A stretch of 18,732 nucleotides of DNA, taken from M55B165 sp051744245. Its GTDB lineage: Bacteria > Actinomycetota > Humimicrobiia > Humimicrobiales > Humimicrobiaceae. Positions within the stretch are counted from its first letter, which is position 1, and every line of letters starts with the position of its first letter. The stretch spans positions 1 to 18,732 of the forward strand of contig JBNJCV010000032.1 of NCBI GenBank assembly GCA_051744245.1. The letters run 5' to 3'. Shown here piece by piece: positions 1-6,660 of this stretch. A model generated the notes under the pieces. The model had not been told where the DNA came from and did not search any database. It saw only the letters and a program-made list of their open reading frames with translations. The translations under genes and the position numbers were made by a program.

Positions 1-69
1 ACTTATTATGTAACTGCCTTATATGAAGATGGAGAAGAAAGTGAACCCAGTAATGAAGTTTCTAGTTAA
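1..69 (+). CDS. C-terminal end of a fibronectin type III domain protein (partial)
   Basis: Reading from base 1 gives 22 codons and a TAA at 67-69. The peptide begins TYYVTALYEDGEESEPSN and ends EVSS. This closely resembles the last two strands of a fibronectin type III domain, whose usual ending is YYVTA, an acidic and glycine turn, then ES-PS and a final V. The rest of the gene lies upstream of the window. The protein is probably extracellular, and its position before a pseudopilin and a PilX-like gene suggests a pilus-associated or adhesive role; that role is inference. It overlaps the start region of the next gene. It is too short for a firm family call, but the motif is distinctive. Confidence 0.6.
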   Translation, partial: TYYVTALYEDGEESEPSNEVSS

Positions 70-616
70 AAGAAAATATAACGGAGAATCAGGTTATAGC
101 CTGGTAGAGCTGCTGTTAGTTTTAGTGCTGATGTTTCTGGTGGTGGCAGCAATCACTCTAACCTACTTTACTTCTGCCAATGCCAATAATACTGTTATAA
201 GTACAGCAACTTCTGAAATTGATGCAAGAACTGCATTGTATATAATGGAAAGGGAGCTAAGGGAAGCAACCGGTATCAGTCATGCGGGACAGGATAGGGT
301 TACTTTTACAAGCGATATAAATAGTGATGATACTTATGAAGAAGTAAGCTACTATCTTTCAACCCAGAATGGCTATTATGATTTAATAAAGGCAGTTGGT
401 GGCGGTGACGGTAAAGTAATTTTATCTAAAGTTGTAAACCCGGACTTTTTCTCTTATTATTCCCAACTGGAGCAGGAATTGGATTTTCCGATATCTGGAG
501 AGCAGCTAAACAATATTAAAATAGTTGAAATAAATATCTCCGTGGACCAGAGCGGCGGGCAAAGCAGCAGGACCATGGATTTAAATACAAAATTAACATT
601 AAGAAATAATATTTAA
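41..616 (+). CDS. Minor pseudopilin with type IV prepilin N-terminus (PilW/GspJ-like)
   Basis: This is a prepilin-like protein of about 190 residues. After a basic leader comes G|YSLVELLLVLVLMFLVV: a glycine before the prepilin peptidase cleavage site, Glu at mature position 5 and a hydrophobic helix. The stretch RTALYIMERELREATGI after the helix is typical of PilW/GspJ/ComGF-type minor pilins, and the C-terminus is a polar globular head. It should be processed by a prepilin peptidase and join a type IV pilus or pseudopilus tip. Start choice: the frame is open from an ATG at 23, but that codon has no Shine-Dalgarno. GTG at 41 lies 6 bases after GGAG (31-34). ATG at 53 would give a 14-residue leader. 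I prefer 41, without certainty. The start overlaps the end of the upstream FN3 gene, and the PilX-like gene follows after one base. Confidence 0.8.
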   Translation: MNPVMKFLVKRKYNGESGYSLVELLLVLVLMFLVVAAITLTYFTSANANNTVISTATSEIDARTALYIMERELREATGISHAGQDRVTFTSDINSDDTYEEVSYYLSTQNGYYDLIKAVGGGDGKVILSKVVNPDFFSYYSQLEQELDFPISGEQLNNIKIVEINISVDQSGGQSSRTMDLNTKLTLRNNI

Positions 617-617
617 A

Positions 618-1949
618 ATGAAGTTAAATAAAAAAGAAAACAAGGGCAATATAACTATATTAGTTTTAGTTATAGCAGTGGTGGTTATATTAGGGACAGC
701 ATCAATGCTTGGCTATGTATTTAGGGATATACAGTTTACTGAGGTAGGTGAGGGAAAACTCAGGGCTTTTAATTTTGCTGAGGCAGGTATTGCCAATTTT
801 CAATCACAAATTATAAGTTATTATAATGCTGAGATAGATGAGTTACCCGAAAGTGGATATTCTAGGCAGATAATCAAGGATGGCGAAGAGCAGGGTGGTT
901 TTACCATAAATTATGAAGAAGTATATGAAGATGACTATCTCATAGGATATACTGTAATTTCTAAAGGAATAGACAAGAGTGGAAATGAAAGGACTGTTAA
1001 AGCATTTATTGATATAACCAGTGGTTCAGAAATTAATATCTATGATTATATATATTCTAACAGTTCAATGAATTCAGGGGAAGTTACAGCCTCCCAAACT
1101 GCAATACATGGCCCCTTTTATACCAATGGTACCTTAAATTTAAGGGGAGGGGTAAGCTTTTTGGATGGTCCTCTGTATGTTTATGAGGATATAATATTAG
1201 GAGGTAAATCTTCTATTGGAGAGGAAGGTAGCCCTATAGATCTTTACCTAAGGGGAAGCTTTGAAAATGTAAACGGCTCTGAGATAGATCCCTTAAATCC
1301 GGGCCATAATGAAGATGTTTATGTGGAAAACTTTTCCACAGATGTTCCTAACCTACCCATGGTAACTATTGACCAGGCCTATGTTAACGATTTGGAAGAT
1401 AAAACATATGTAACGGGTGATCTGTCTATAAGCAGTGATTCTATAACCGGAGAGGGGTTGAATGAAGATTATTTATATTTCGATGATAATAATATTCTAA
1501 ATATAAGTGGTAATATAATAGTGGAGGGGAATGTCCAAATAGGTACAAACAGTGGGCAGAAAAAAGAGATTGCTTATACAGGAACAGGCAAAATAATAAG
1601 CAAAAACGATACTTATATATATTACAAATTAACCCCCGGCGACTTAGATAGATTTCCAGAAGAAGACCTTTTGCTATTATTATCTATGTCTAATATGTAT
1701 CTAGATTTTGGGAAATCTGCCGGGGAGCCTGATGGAGTATTTATGGCTATTGCCAATAATAATATAAAATTAGAGGAAAGCGTATATTTTATAGGGAGTT
1801 CGATAGCACAGCATCTAGACATTGACAATAATTCTGATATCTACTATGAAAGCGGGTTAAGTGATTACCTGCCTGAGGACCTTCCACAGTCAACTGTTGG
1901 TTATGGTAGTGCTGTTATTGAAGATTGGCAGGAAATAAGGAATGAATAA
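618..1949 (+). CDS. PilX-like pilus assembly protein with long extracellular region
   Basis: The protein has 443 residues. A basic N-terminus is followed by one hydrophobic segment (about residues 12-34) and then FNFAEAGIA (about 52-59). The AEAGI signature after a membrane helix is characteristic of PilX N-terminal-domain proteins, which act as minor pilus components or assembly factors. The remaining roughly 380 residues are polar and rich in G, S, N and T, with recurring short strand-turn patterns (for example around residues 155-200 and 275-330) suggestive of a beta-solenoid; this is my reading of the sequence. Unlike the preceding pseudopilin, the segment after G10 (NITILVL) has Leu rather than Glu at position 5, so normal prepilin processing is doubtful. 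The gene starts one base after the previous stop and has only a weak ribosome site, which suggests translational coupling. The precise function is unknown. Confidence 0.7.
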   Translation: MKLNKKENKGNITILVLVIAVVVILGTASMLGYVFRDIQFTEVGEGKLRAFNFAEAGIANFQSQIISYYNAEIDELPESGYSRQIIKDGEEQGGFTINYEEVYEDDYLIGYTVISKGIDKSGNERTVKAFIDITSGSEINIYDYIYSNSSMNSGEVTASQTAIHGPFYTNGTLNLRGGVSFLDGPLYVYEDIILGGKSSIGEEGSPIDLYLRGSFENVNGSEIDPLNPGHNEDVYVENFSTDVPNLPMVTIDQAYVNDLEDKTYVTGDLSISSDSITGEGLNEDYLYFDDNNILNISGNIIVEGNVQIGTNSGQKKEIAYTGTGKIISKNDTYIYYKLTPGDLDRFPEEDLLLLLSMSNMYLDFGKSAGEPDGVFMAIANNNIKLEESVYFIGSSIAQHLDIDNNSDIYYESGLSDYLPEDLPQSTVGYGSAVIEDWQEIRNE

Positions 1950-1958
1950 GGTTAAAGA

Positions 1959-3068
1959 ATGGACAGCATTTATAGCTTAAGGGTAGAAAAATTAAGACAA
2001 AAATTTCCTGACAATAAACTTGATTGCCTGCTCGCATTAAAAGATAAAAACATATATTACCTTTCAGGGTTTTACGGTAAAGATTCTGGCAGCATCTTAT
2101 TGGTTTGTGGGCAAAATATTTACCTTATAGTTTCTTTTATTTATTTTGAGCAGGCTAAAAAAAGTGCAGGCAGGGATATTGAAATTATCCAGTTTAAAAA
2201 TAATAAACAAGAAAAATTAAAACAGGTGCTGGCTTCTCTAAAATCCAAGAGAATTGGAATAGAAGAAAGCAATGTTACCCTAAAGGCTTTTGGGGAAATG
2301 AAGGAAATTGCAAGGGAAAATAAAAAGAAGCTGATATCTGCAGGGGATATTATTGAAGGCCTGCGGCTTATAAAGGATCAAATTGAGATAAACAATATAA
2401 AAAGGGCTTGTGGGATTGCAGATAAAGCATTTAAGCAAGTACTGGGGATAAAAAAAGAAAAGTTATTTGGTTTAACGGAAGCAGAGCTTGGTTTTGAGCT
2501 AGAGAGGCTCATGGCCGTGGAAGGGGCAAGTGGCCGTTCTTTTGATATAATTGTGGCTAATAATGCTAGTTCCTCCTTACCCCATTATGTTCCGGGGAGG
2601 CAAAAAATTAGACCGGGAATACTTTTGGCAGATTTTGGATGTATGTATAATAATTATTGTTCGGATATTACCAGGACTTTTTTTATAGATAACAAAAAGG
2701 ATCGCAAAATTAGGGAGATTTATGATATAGTTTTACAGGCCCAGCAGCTGGCAATTGAGAATTGCAGGGAAGGTATTACCTGTAAGGAACTTGATAAAAT
2801 TGCCAGGGAGTATATTGAGAAAAAAGGTTATGGAGAAAATTTCGGGCATGGATTAGGCCACGGGGTTGGTCTTGAGGTGCACGAAGGCCCAACCATAAAC
2901 AGCAGGTCCGGGGTGGAACTGAAAGAAAACATGGTAGTAACCATAGAGCCGGGAATATACATTGAGGGGATAGGAGGCGTAAGGATTGAGGATATGGCAG
3001 TGGTTAAAAAAGGAGGATGCGAGATTTTGTATACAGCTGATAAATCTTGTATAGACATAACTGAATAG
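1959..3068 (+). CDS. pepP: M24 family Xaa-Pro aminopeptidase
   Basis: A 369-residue metallopeptidase of the creatinase/aminopeptidase P fold that removes an N-terminal residue preceding proline, in the cytosol. The N-terminal creatinase-like domain spans roughly residues 1-135 and the catalytic pita-bread domain 140-369. All five expected metal ligands are visible: D225 and D236 (DFGCMYNNYCSD), H301 (HGLGHGVG), E330 (EPGIY) and E344 (RIED). ATG at 1959 follows an AAGG at 1948-1951 with suitable spacing. The next gene, efp, starts 10 bases after the stop. The pepP/pepQ-efp-nusB order is common in Gram-positive bacteria and actinobacteria. Prolidase (pepQ) and pepP share this domain layout and cannot be separated from sequence alone. 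Confidence 0.9.
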   Translation: MDSIYSLRVEKLRQKFPDNKLDCLLALKDKNIYYLSGFYGKDSGSILLVCGQNIYLIVSFIYFEQAKKSAGRDIEIIQFKNNKQEKLKQVLASLKSKRIGIEESNVTLKAFGEMKEIARENKKKLISAGDIIEGLRLIKDQIEINNIKRACGIADKAFKQVLGIKKEKLFGLTEAELGFELERLMAVEGASGRSFDIIVANNASSSLPHYVPGRQKIRPGILLADFGCMYNNYCSDITRTFFIDNKKDRKIREIYDIVLQAQQLAIENCREGITCKELDKIAREYIEKKGYGENFGHGLGHGVGLEVHEGPTINSRSGVELKENMVVTIEPGIYIEGIGGVRIEDMAVVKKGGCEILYTADKSCIDITE

Positions 3069-3078
3069 GAAGGAAAAA

Positions 3079-3639
3079 ATGATAACCACCAATGATTTAA
3101 AAAACGGCATGACTATAGAATATGAAGGGGAATTGTATAAAATATTGTTTTTCCAGCATGTGAAACCTGGAAAAGGCCAGGCCTTCGTTAAAACTAAATT
3201 AAAAAATTTAGACACAGGTTCTACCATTGAAAAGACTTTCAGGGCGGGAGAAAAGGTAAAACAGGCAATACTGGATTTTAAAAACATGCAATTTCTATAT
3301 AAGGACGTGCACTATATTTTCATGGATACAAATACTTATGAACAGATACCTATAAGTGAAAAAAATATTGGGGACAAGAAAGATTTTTTAAAGGAAAATA
3401 TGGAAGTAAATGTTGCTTTTTATGAAGGCAGACCGGTATCAATAGATCTGCCTATATTTATAGAAGCAGAAATTGTAAAAACTCAGCCTGGTGTTAAAGG
3501 GGATACAGTAGGTTCTTCATATAAGCCTGCTAAAATAGAGACTGGAGCAAACATACAAGTTCCCTTATTTATAAATGAAGGTGATATGGTCAAGGTGGAT
3601 ACAAGATCTGGTGAATATATGACCAGGGTTAGCAAGTAA
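3079..3639 (+). CDS. efp: Translation elongation factor P
   Basis: The 186-residue length is standard for EF-P, which binds between the ribosomal P and E sites and relieves stalling at polyproline stretches. The protein has the KOW-like N-terminal domain and two OB domains. The modification loop reads VKPGKGQAFV, placing a lysine at residue 32, the position modified in Bacillus EF-P. The C-terminal region has TVGSSYKPAKIETGANIQVPLF and a GEYMTRV ending typical of the family. The strongest Shine-Dalgarno in the window, AGGAAGGA (3067-3074), precedes ATG at 3079 and overlaps the upstream stop codon. No EpmA/EpmB-type modification gene is present in the window, so the modification state of K32 is unknown. 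Confidence 0.97.
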   Translation: MITTNDLKNGMTIEYEGELYKILFFQHVKPGKGQAFVKTKLKNLDTGSTIEKTFRAGEKVKQAILDFKNMQFLYKDVHYIFMDTNTYEQIPISEKNIGDKKDFLKENMEVNVAFYEGRPVSIDLPIFIEAEIVKTQPGVKGDTVGSSYKPAKIETGANIQVPLFINEGDMVKVDTRSGEYMTRVSK

Positions 3640-3641
3640 TT

Positions 3642-4055
3642 ATGGAAAAGGTATCTAGAAGAGAAAGCAGGGAAAAAGCAATAATTACATTATACCAAAG
3701 TGATTTAATGGGGAAAAATGCAACTGATATAGTAAGAAATGAATTACTTCTGGGAAATAAAATTAGTGAATTTTCCATAAAATTGATAAAAGGTGTACAT
3801 GAAAAAAAGAAGGAAATTGACAGTATAATAGGAAAGGTTGTAAAAAACTGGTCTTTAGACCGGATAGCTATAATTGACAGAAATATATTAAGGGTAGCCA
3901 TTTATGAGATGTATTATATGGATGATATACCATTAAAGGTATCTGTAGATGAGGCTATTGAGATTGCAAAGGTTCTCGGCCAGAAGGATGATACTCCTAA
4001 ATTTATAAATGGCATATTAGGAAAGATATTGGAAGATTTAAATTCGGGAAAGTAA
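3642..4055 (+). CDS. nusB: Transcription antitermination factor NusB
   Basis: A 137-residue all-helical protein matching NusB, which pairs with NusE (ribosomal protein S10) on boxA RNA to promote rRNA antitermination. Recognisable blocks are SRRESREKAIITLYQ at the N-terminus, RIAIIDRNILRVAIYEM in the middle, and VSVDEAIEIAKVLG then KFINGILGKIL near the end. These correspond to the family's boxA-binding and S10-facing surfaces. The gene starts two bases after the efp stop and is probably co-transcribed with it. Length is normal and nothing is unusual. The following gene is ispA, where many Gram-positive genomes have xseA and xseB in between. Confidence 0.95.
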   Translation: MEKVSRRESREKAIITLYQSDLMGKNATDIVRNELLLGNKISEFSIKLIKGVHEKKKEIDSIIGKVVKNWSLDRIAIIDRNILRVAIYEMYYMDDIPLKVSVDEAIEIAKVLGQKDDTPKFINGILGKILEDLNSGK

Positions 4056-4073
4056 TTCGCCTGCCAATAAATT

Positions 4074-4943
4074 ATGTATCCAAATTATTTAGTTGAAAAA
4101 TTTAATTCATATTTATATACAATACTTAAAGATTATAAAAATGCGCCTAAAGTTTTAAGAGATGCTATTTACTATTGTATAAAAAATGGCGGTAAAAGGT
4201 TTAGGCCTGTATTATGTATGCTAACTGCCATTAGCATGAATAAGAACTTTAAGGTTGTGTTTCCAACAGCATGTGCGATTGAATTTATCCATTCTTATTC
4301 ACTGATACATGATGATCTGCCTTCTATAGACAATGATGATCTCAGGAGGGGAAAGCCCACATGCCATAAGGTATTTGGCGAAGATATTGCCATACTAACA
4401 GGAGACGCCCTATTTGCCGAAGCTTTTAATATTATAATTAAATATCAGGACATAGATCCTGATATTAAAATGGAAATTATTAGTGAAATAGGAGAAGCTT
4501 CAGGGGCTAAGGGTATGGTTGCAGGGCAGGTAATAGACGTTTCCTATACAGGAAAAAAACTATCAAAAAAACAGCTGGAAATTATGCATAACAATAAAAC
4601 TGGGAAACTGATATCAGCTTCTATAAAGTGCGCTGCCCTTATATGTAAAGCCAATCCAAAAACAATTAACAAGCTGGTAAATTTCTCCAAAAATATTGGA
4701 CTGGTTTTCCAGATTACTGATGATATTCTAGATATAACTTCTGACGAGAAAGTGCTGGGAAAGGCAGTGGGAAAGGATAAAATATTAAATAAAAATACTT
4801 TTCCCAAGATATGGGGACTGGAAAAATCAAAAAAAATAGCTCGTGAAAAAGTTGAGGAAGCTATCGGGATGATAGAGGAAATGGATATAAATGTTAAGCC
4901 TTTGATAGACATTGCTAAGTTTTTGATAGAAAGGAAGACATAG
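4074..4943 (+). CDS. ispA: Farnesyl diphosphate synthase (short-chain polyprenyl synthase)
   Basis: A 289-residue trans-prenyltransferase that condenses DMAPP or GPP with IPP for isoprenoid and undecaprenyl carrier synthesis. The first aspartate-rich motif is DDLPSID (D80, D81, D86), in the DDx4D form usual in bacterial FPP synthases. It is followed by NDDLRRGKPT. The second motif, DDILD, is at residues 216-220. The sequence YSLIHDDLP is the same as in E. coli IspA, so an FPP product is more likely than GGPP; chain length remains an inference. There is little Shine-Dalgarno before ATG 4074. An AAGGAAG near the gene's end (4931-4937) probably serves the next gene. No dxs, xseA or xseB adjoins it. 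Confidence 0.92.
   Translation: MYPNYLVEKFNSYLYTILKDYKNAPKVLRDAIYYCIKNGGKRFRPVLCMLTAISMNKNFKVVFPTACAIEFIHSYSLIHDDLPSIDNDDLRRGKPTCHKVFGEDIAILTGDALFAEAFNIIIKYQDIDPDIKMEIISEIGEASGAKGMVAGQVIDVSYTGKKLSKKQLEIMHNNKTGKLISASIKCAALICKANPKTINKLVNFSKNIGLVFQITDDILDITSDEKVLGKAVGKDKILNKNTFPKIWGLEKSKKIAREKVEEAIGMIEEMDINVKPLIDIAKFLIERKT
4931..4937 (+). promoter_or_regulatory. Shine-Dalgarno AAGGAAG for tlyA
   Basis: AAGGAAG lies inside the last codons of ispA. It is 8 bases before the ATA codon at 4946 and only 2 bases before the ATA at 4940. It supports initiation immediately upstream of the S4 domain of tlyA, a region with no AUG, GUG or UUG in frame. Confidence 0.5.
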
Positions 4944-4945
4944 AC

Positions 4946-5770
4946 ATAAAGAAAAAGAAACTTATTGATTTAATATTAGAAAAAAAAATTGTTAATAACA
5001 GGAAACTTGCAAAAGCCCTTATAATTGAAGGGAAAGTAAGGGTAGGAAACAAAGTGGTGGACAAACCCGGAGCCTTGATTCCTGCTGGAGCAGACATTGA
5101 TCTAAACTTGGACAATTCTTATGTATCCAGGGGAGGTACAAAGCTGGAAGGCTGCTTTAAAGATTTTAATTTATCTGCAGAAGGCATAGATGCAATAGAT
5201 GTGGGCTCTTCTACAGGAGGGTTTACAGATTTTCTCCTTAGGAAGGGAGTAAAAAGGGTAATAGCTATTGATGTAGGGTATGGACAACTTTCCTGGAAGC
5301 TCAGACAATCGCCCCATGTGTTCGTGTTTGAAAGAACAAATATCAGATATCTGGATATAGAGAAATTGCCTTTCTATTCTGATCTTACAGTGGTAGACGT
5401 TTCTTTTATATCTATTAAAAAAATATTCCAAAAAGTACTTGATATTACCAAACAGGGTAAAAAAATATTATTATTAGTAAAACCACAATTTGAATTAAAA
5501 AAAGAAGAAGTACAAGAGAAAGGCATTATAACGGACAGTAACCTCCATGGCCGGGTTTTAAAAAGGATAGCCATATTTTTTAACCATTTTCCTGTTTTGG
5601 TAGAGGATATTACTTTTTCAAAAATAAAGGGAACAAAGGGTAATATAGAATATTGGATTTATTTAACAAAATCGGCAAAAGGAAAAGAAAATATAAAAAA
5701 TTATGATAAAATGATTAATGACATAGTGGAGAAATCACATTGTTTTTTCAATAAAAAGGAAAGAGAATAA
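4946..5770 (+). CDS. tlyA: TlyA family 2'-O-rRNA methyltransferase, apparent AUA start
   Basis: In TlyA an S4 RNA-binding domain (residues 1-60 here) precedes an FtsJ-like Rossmann methyltransferase that 2'-O-methylates cytidines in 16S and/or 23S rRNA. The S4 part reads KKLIDLILEKKIVNNRKLAK, then ALIIEGKVRVGNKVVDKPG, an excellent family match. SAM-binding residues are in DVGSSTGGFTDFLLRKG (about 85-101). The FtsJ-type tetrad is plausible as K66 (RGGTK), D151, K179 and E235. Start problem: a TAA at 4916 closes the frame, and the first AUG/GUG/UUG codon is GTG at 5054, which would delete most of the S4 domain. I place the start at ATA 4946, 8 bases after AAGGAAG, giving 274 residues, close to the family's roughly 270. 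A base error or another non-canonical start is possible. The nadK start overlaps the stop as TAATG. Confidence 0.88.
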   Translation: MKKKKLIDLILEKKIVNNRKLAKALIIEGKVRVGNKVVDKPGALIPAGADIDLNLDNSYVSRGGTKLEGCFKDFNLSAEGIDAIDVGSSTGGFTDFLLRKGVKRVIAIDVGYGQLSWKLRQSPHVFVFERTNIRYLDIEKLPFYSDLTVVDVSFISIKKIFQKVLDITKQGKKILLLVKPQFELKKEEVQEKGIITDSNLHGRVLKRIAIFFNHFPVLVEDITFSKIKGTKGNIEYWIYLTKSAKGKENIKNYDKMINDIVEKSHCFFNKKERE

Positions 5771-6642
5771 TGGCAAAAAAAATAGGCATGGTATCCAATA
5801 ACCAAAAAGAAAAAGCTATTGAAACTGCCAAAGAGATACATGATTTCTTGGTAAAAAAAGGTTGTAGTGTATCGCTTTTAGAAAAAGACGTTATGCCCAG
5901 CAAATATTCTTTAAGTAGCATGGGTGATAAAGAATTCGAAGAAAAGGTAGACTATATAATATCTGTTGGTGGTGATGGCACTTTTTTAAGGGCAGCAAAA
6001 TATGCTTTTAAAAGGGAAGTTCCCATTATGGGCGTAAATATGGGGAATTTGGGTTTTTTAGCAGAAATAGAAATCAAAAAGCTATACACTGCTTTAGAAA
6101 ATTTACTAAAGGAAAAATTTATAATAGAAAACAGGATGTTAATTGAGGGGAGAATAATTAGGAATGGCAAAGAGCTGGAAAAAAGATGCCTTCCCTATGT
6201 TGCCCTTAATGAATTTGTGGTTACCAGATCAATGACTGAGAAAATAATTAAAATAAGCTTAACTGCAAACGGCTATCCCGTATCTGAATTCGGCGCTGAT
6301 GGAGTAATAATTTCAACGCCCACAGGATCTACTGCTTATTCATTGTCGGCAGGGGGGCCAGTTGTTGAGCCTACTAATGAAGTTTTGATAATAACTCCCA
6401 TATGTCCCCATACTCTATATAATAGGAGCATAATATTTGATCCGGACACAAAAATTGAAGTCAGGATTGGATCTAAAAATAAGGAAAACAGCTTAAGCAT
6501 AGATGGGGTAAAAAACCCTAGAAACCTTATAAATGGGGATATTCTAAGGGTTAGTAAATCAAAACTAAGGATTAGACTTATTTCCTTTAACCAAAATATT
6601 TTTTTTAAGGTTTTCAAGGAAAAATTACTGGAAAGGGATTAG
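5770..6642 (+). CDS. nadK: NAD kinase
   Basis: A 290-residue cytosolic enzyme that phosphorylates NAD to NADP using ATP or polyphosphate. The diagnostic GGDGT motif is at residues 67-71, followed by FLRAAK. The NE motif occurs in ALNEFVVTR, and the C-terminal domain carries GADGVIISTPTGSTAYSLSAGGP, the conserved NAD-binding block. Length matches bacterial NadK. A Shine-Dalgarno AAGGA (5756-5760) precedes ATG 5770, which shares one base with the tlyA stop codon (TAATG), so the two are probably translationally coupled. The tlyA-nadK-recN order is conserved in actinobacteria and many clostridia; in the latter argR often sits before recN, and it is absent here. Confidence 0.96.
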   Translation: MAKKIGMVSNNQKEKAIETAKEIHDFLVKKGCSVSLLEKDVMPSKYSLSSMGDKEFEEKVDYIISVGGDGTFLRAAKYAFKREVPIMGVNMGNLGFLAEIEIKKLYTALENLLKEKFIIENRMLIEGRIIRNGKELEKRCLPYVALNEFVVTRSMTEKIIKISLTANGYPVSEFGADGVIISTPTGSTAYSLSAGGPVVEPTNEVLIITPICPHTLYNRSIIFDPDTKIEVRIGSKNKENSLSIDGVKNPRNLINGDILRVSKSKLRIRLISFNQNIFFKVFKEKLLERD

Positions 6643-6660
6643 CAATTAGAAAAACTAAAG

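Noticed and set aside
2853..3287. Minus-strand open frame of 144 codons opposite pepP and efp.
   Set aside because: It lies entirely antisense to two intact conserved genes and its translation shows no family features.
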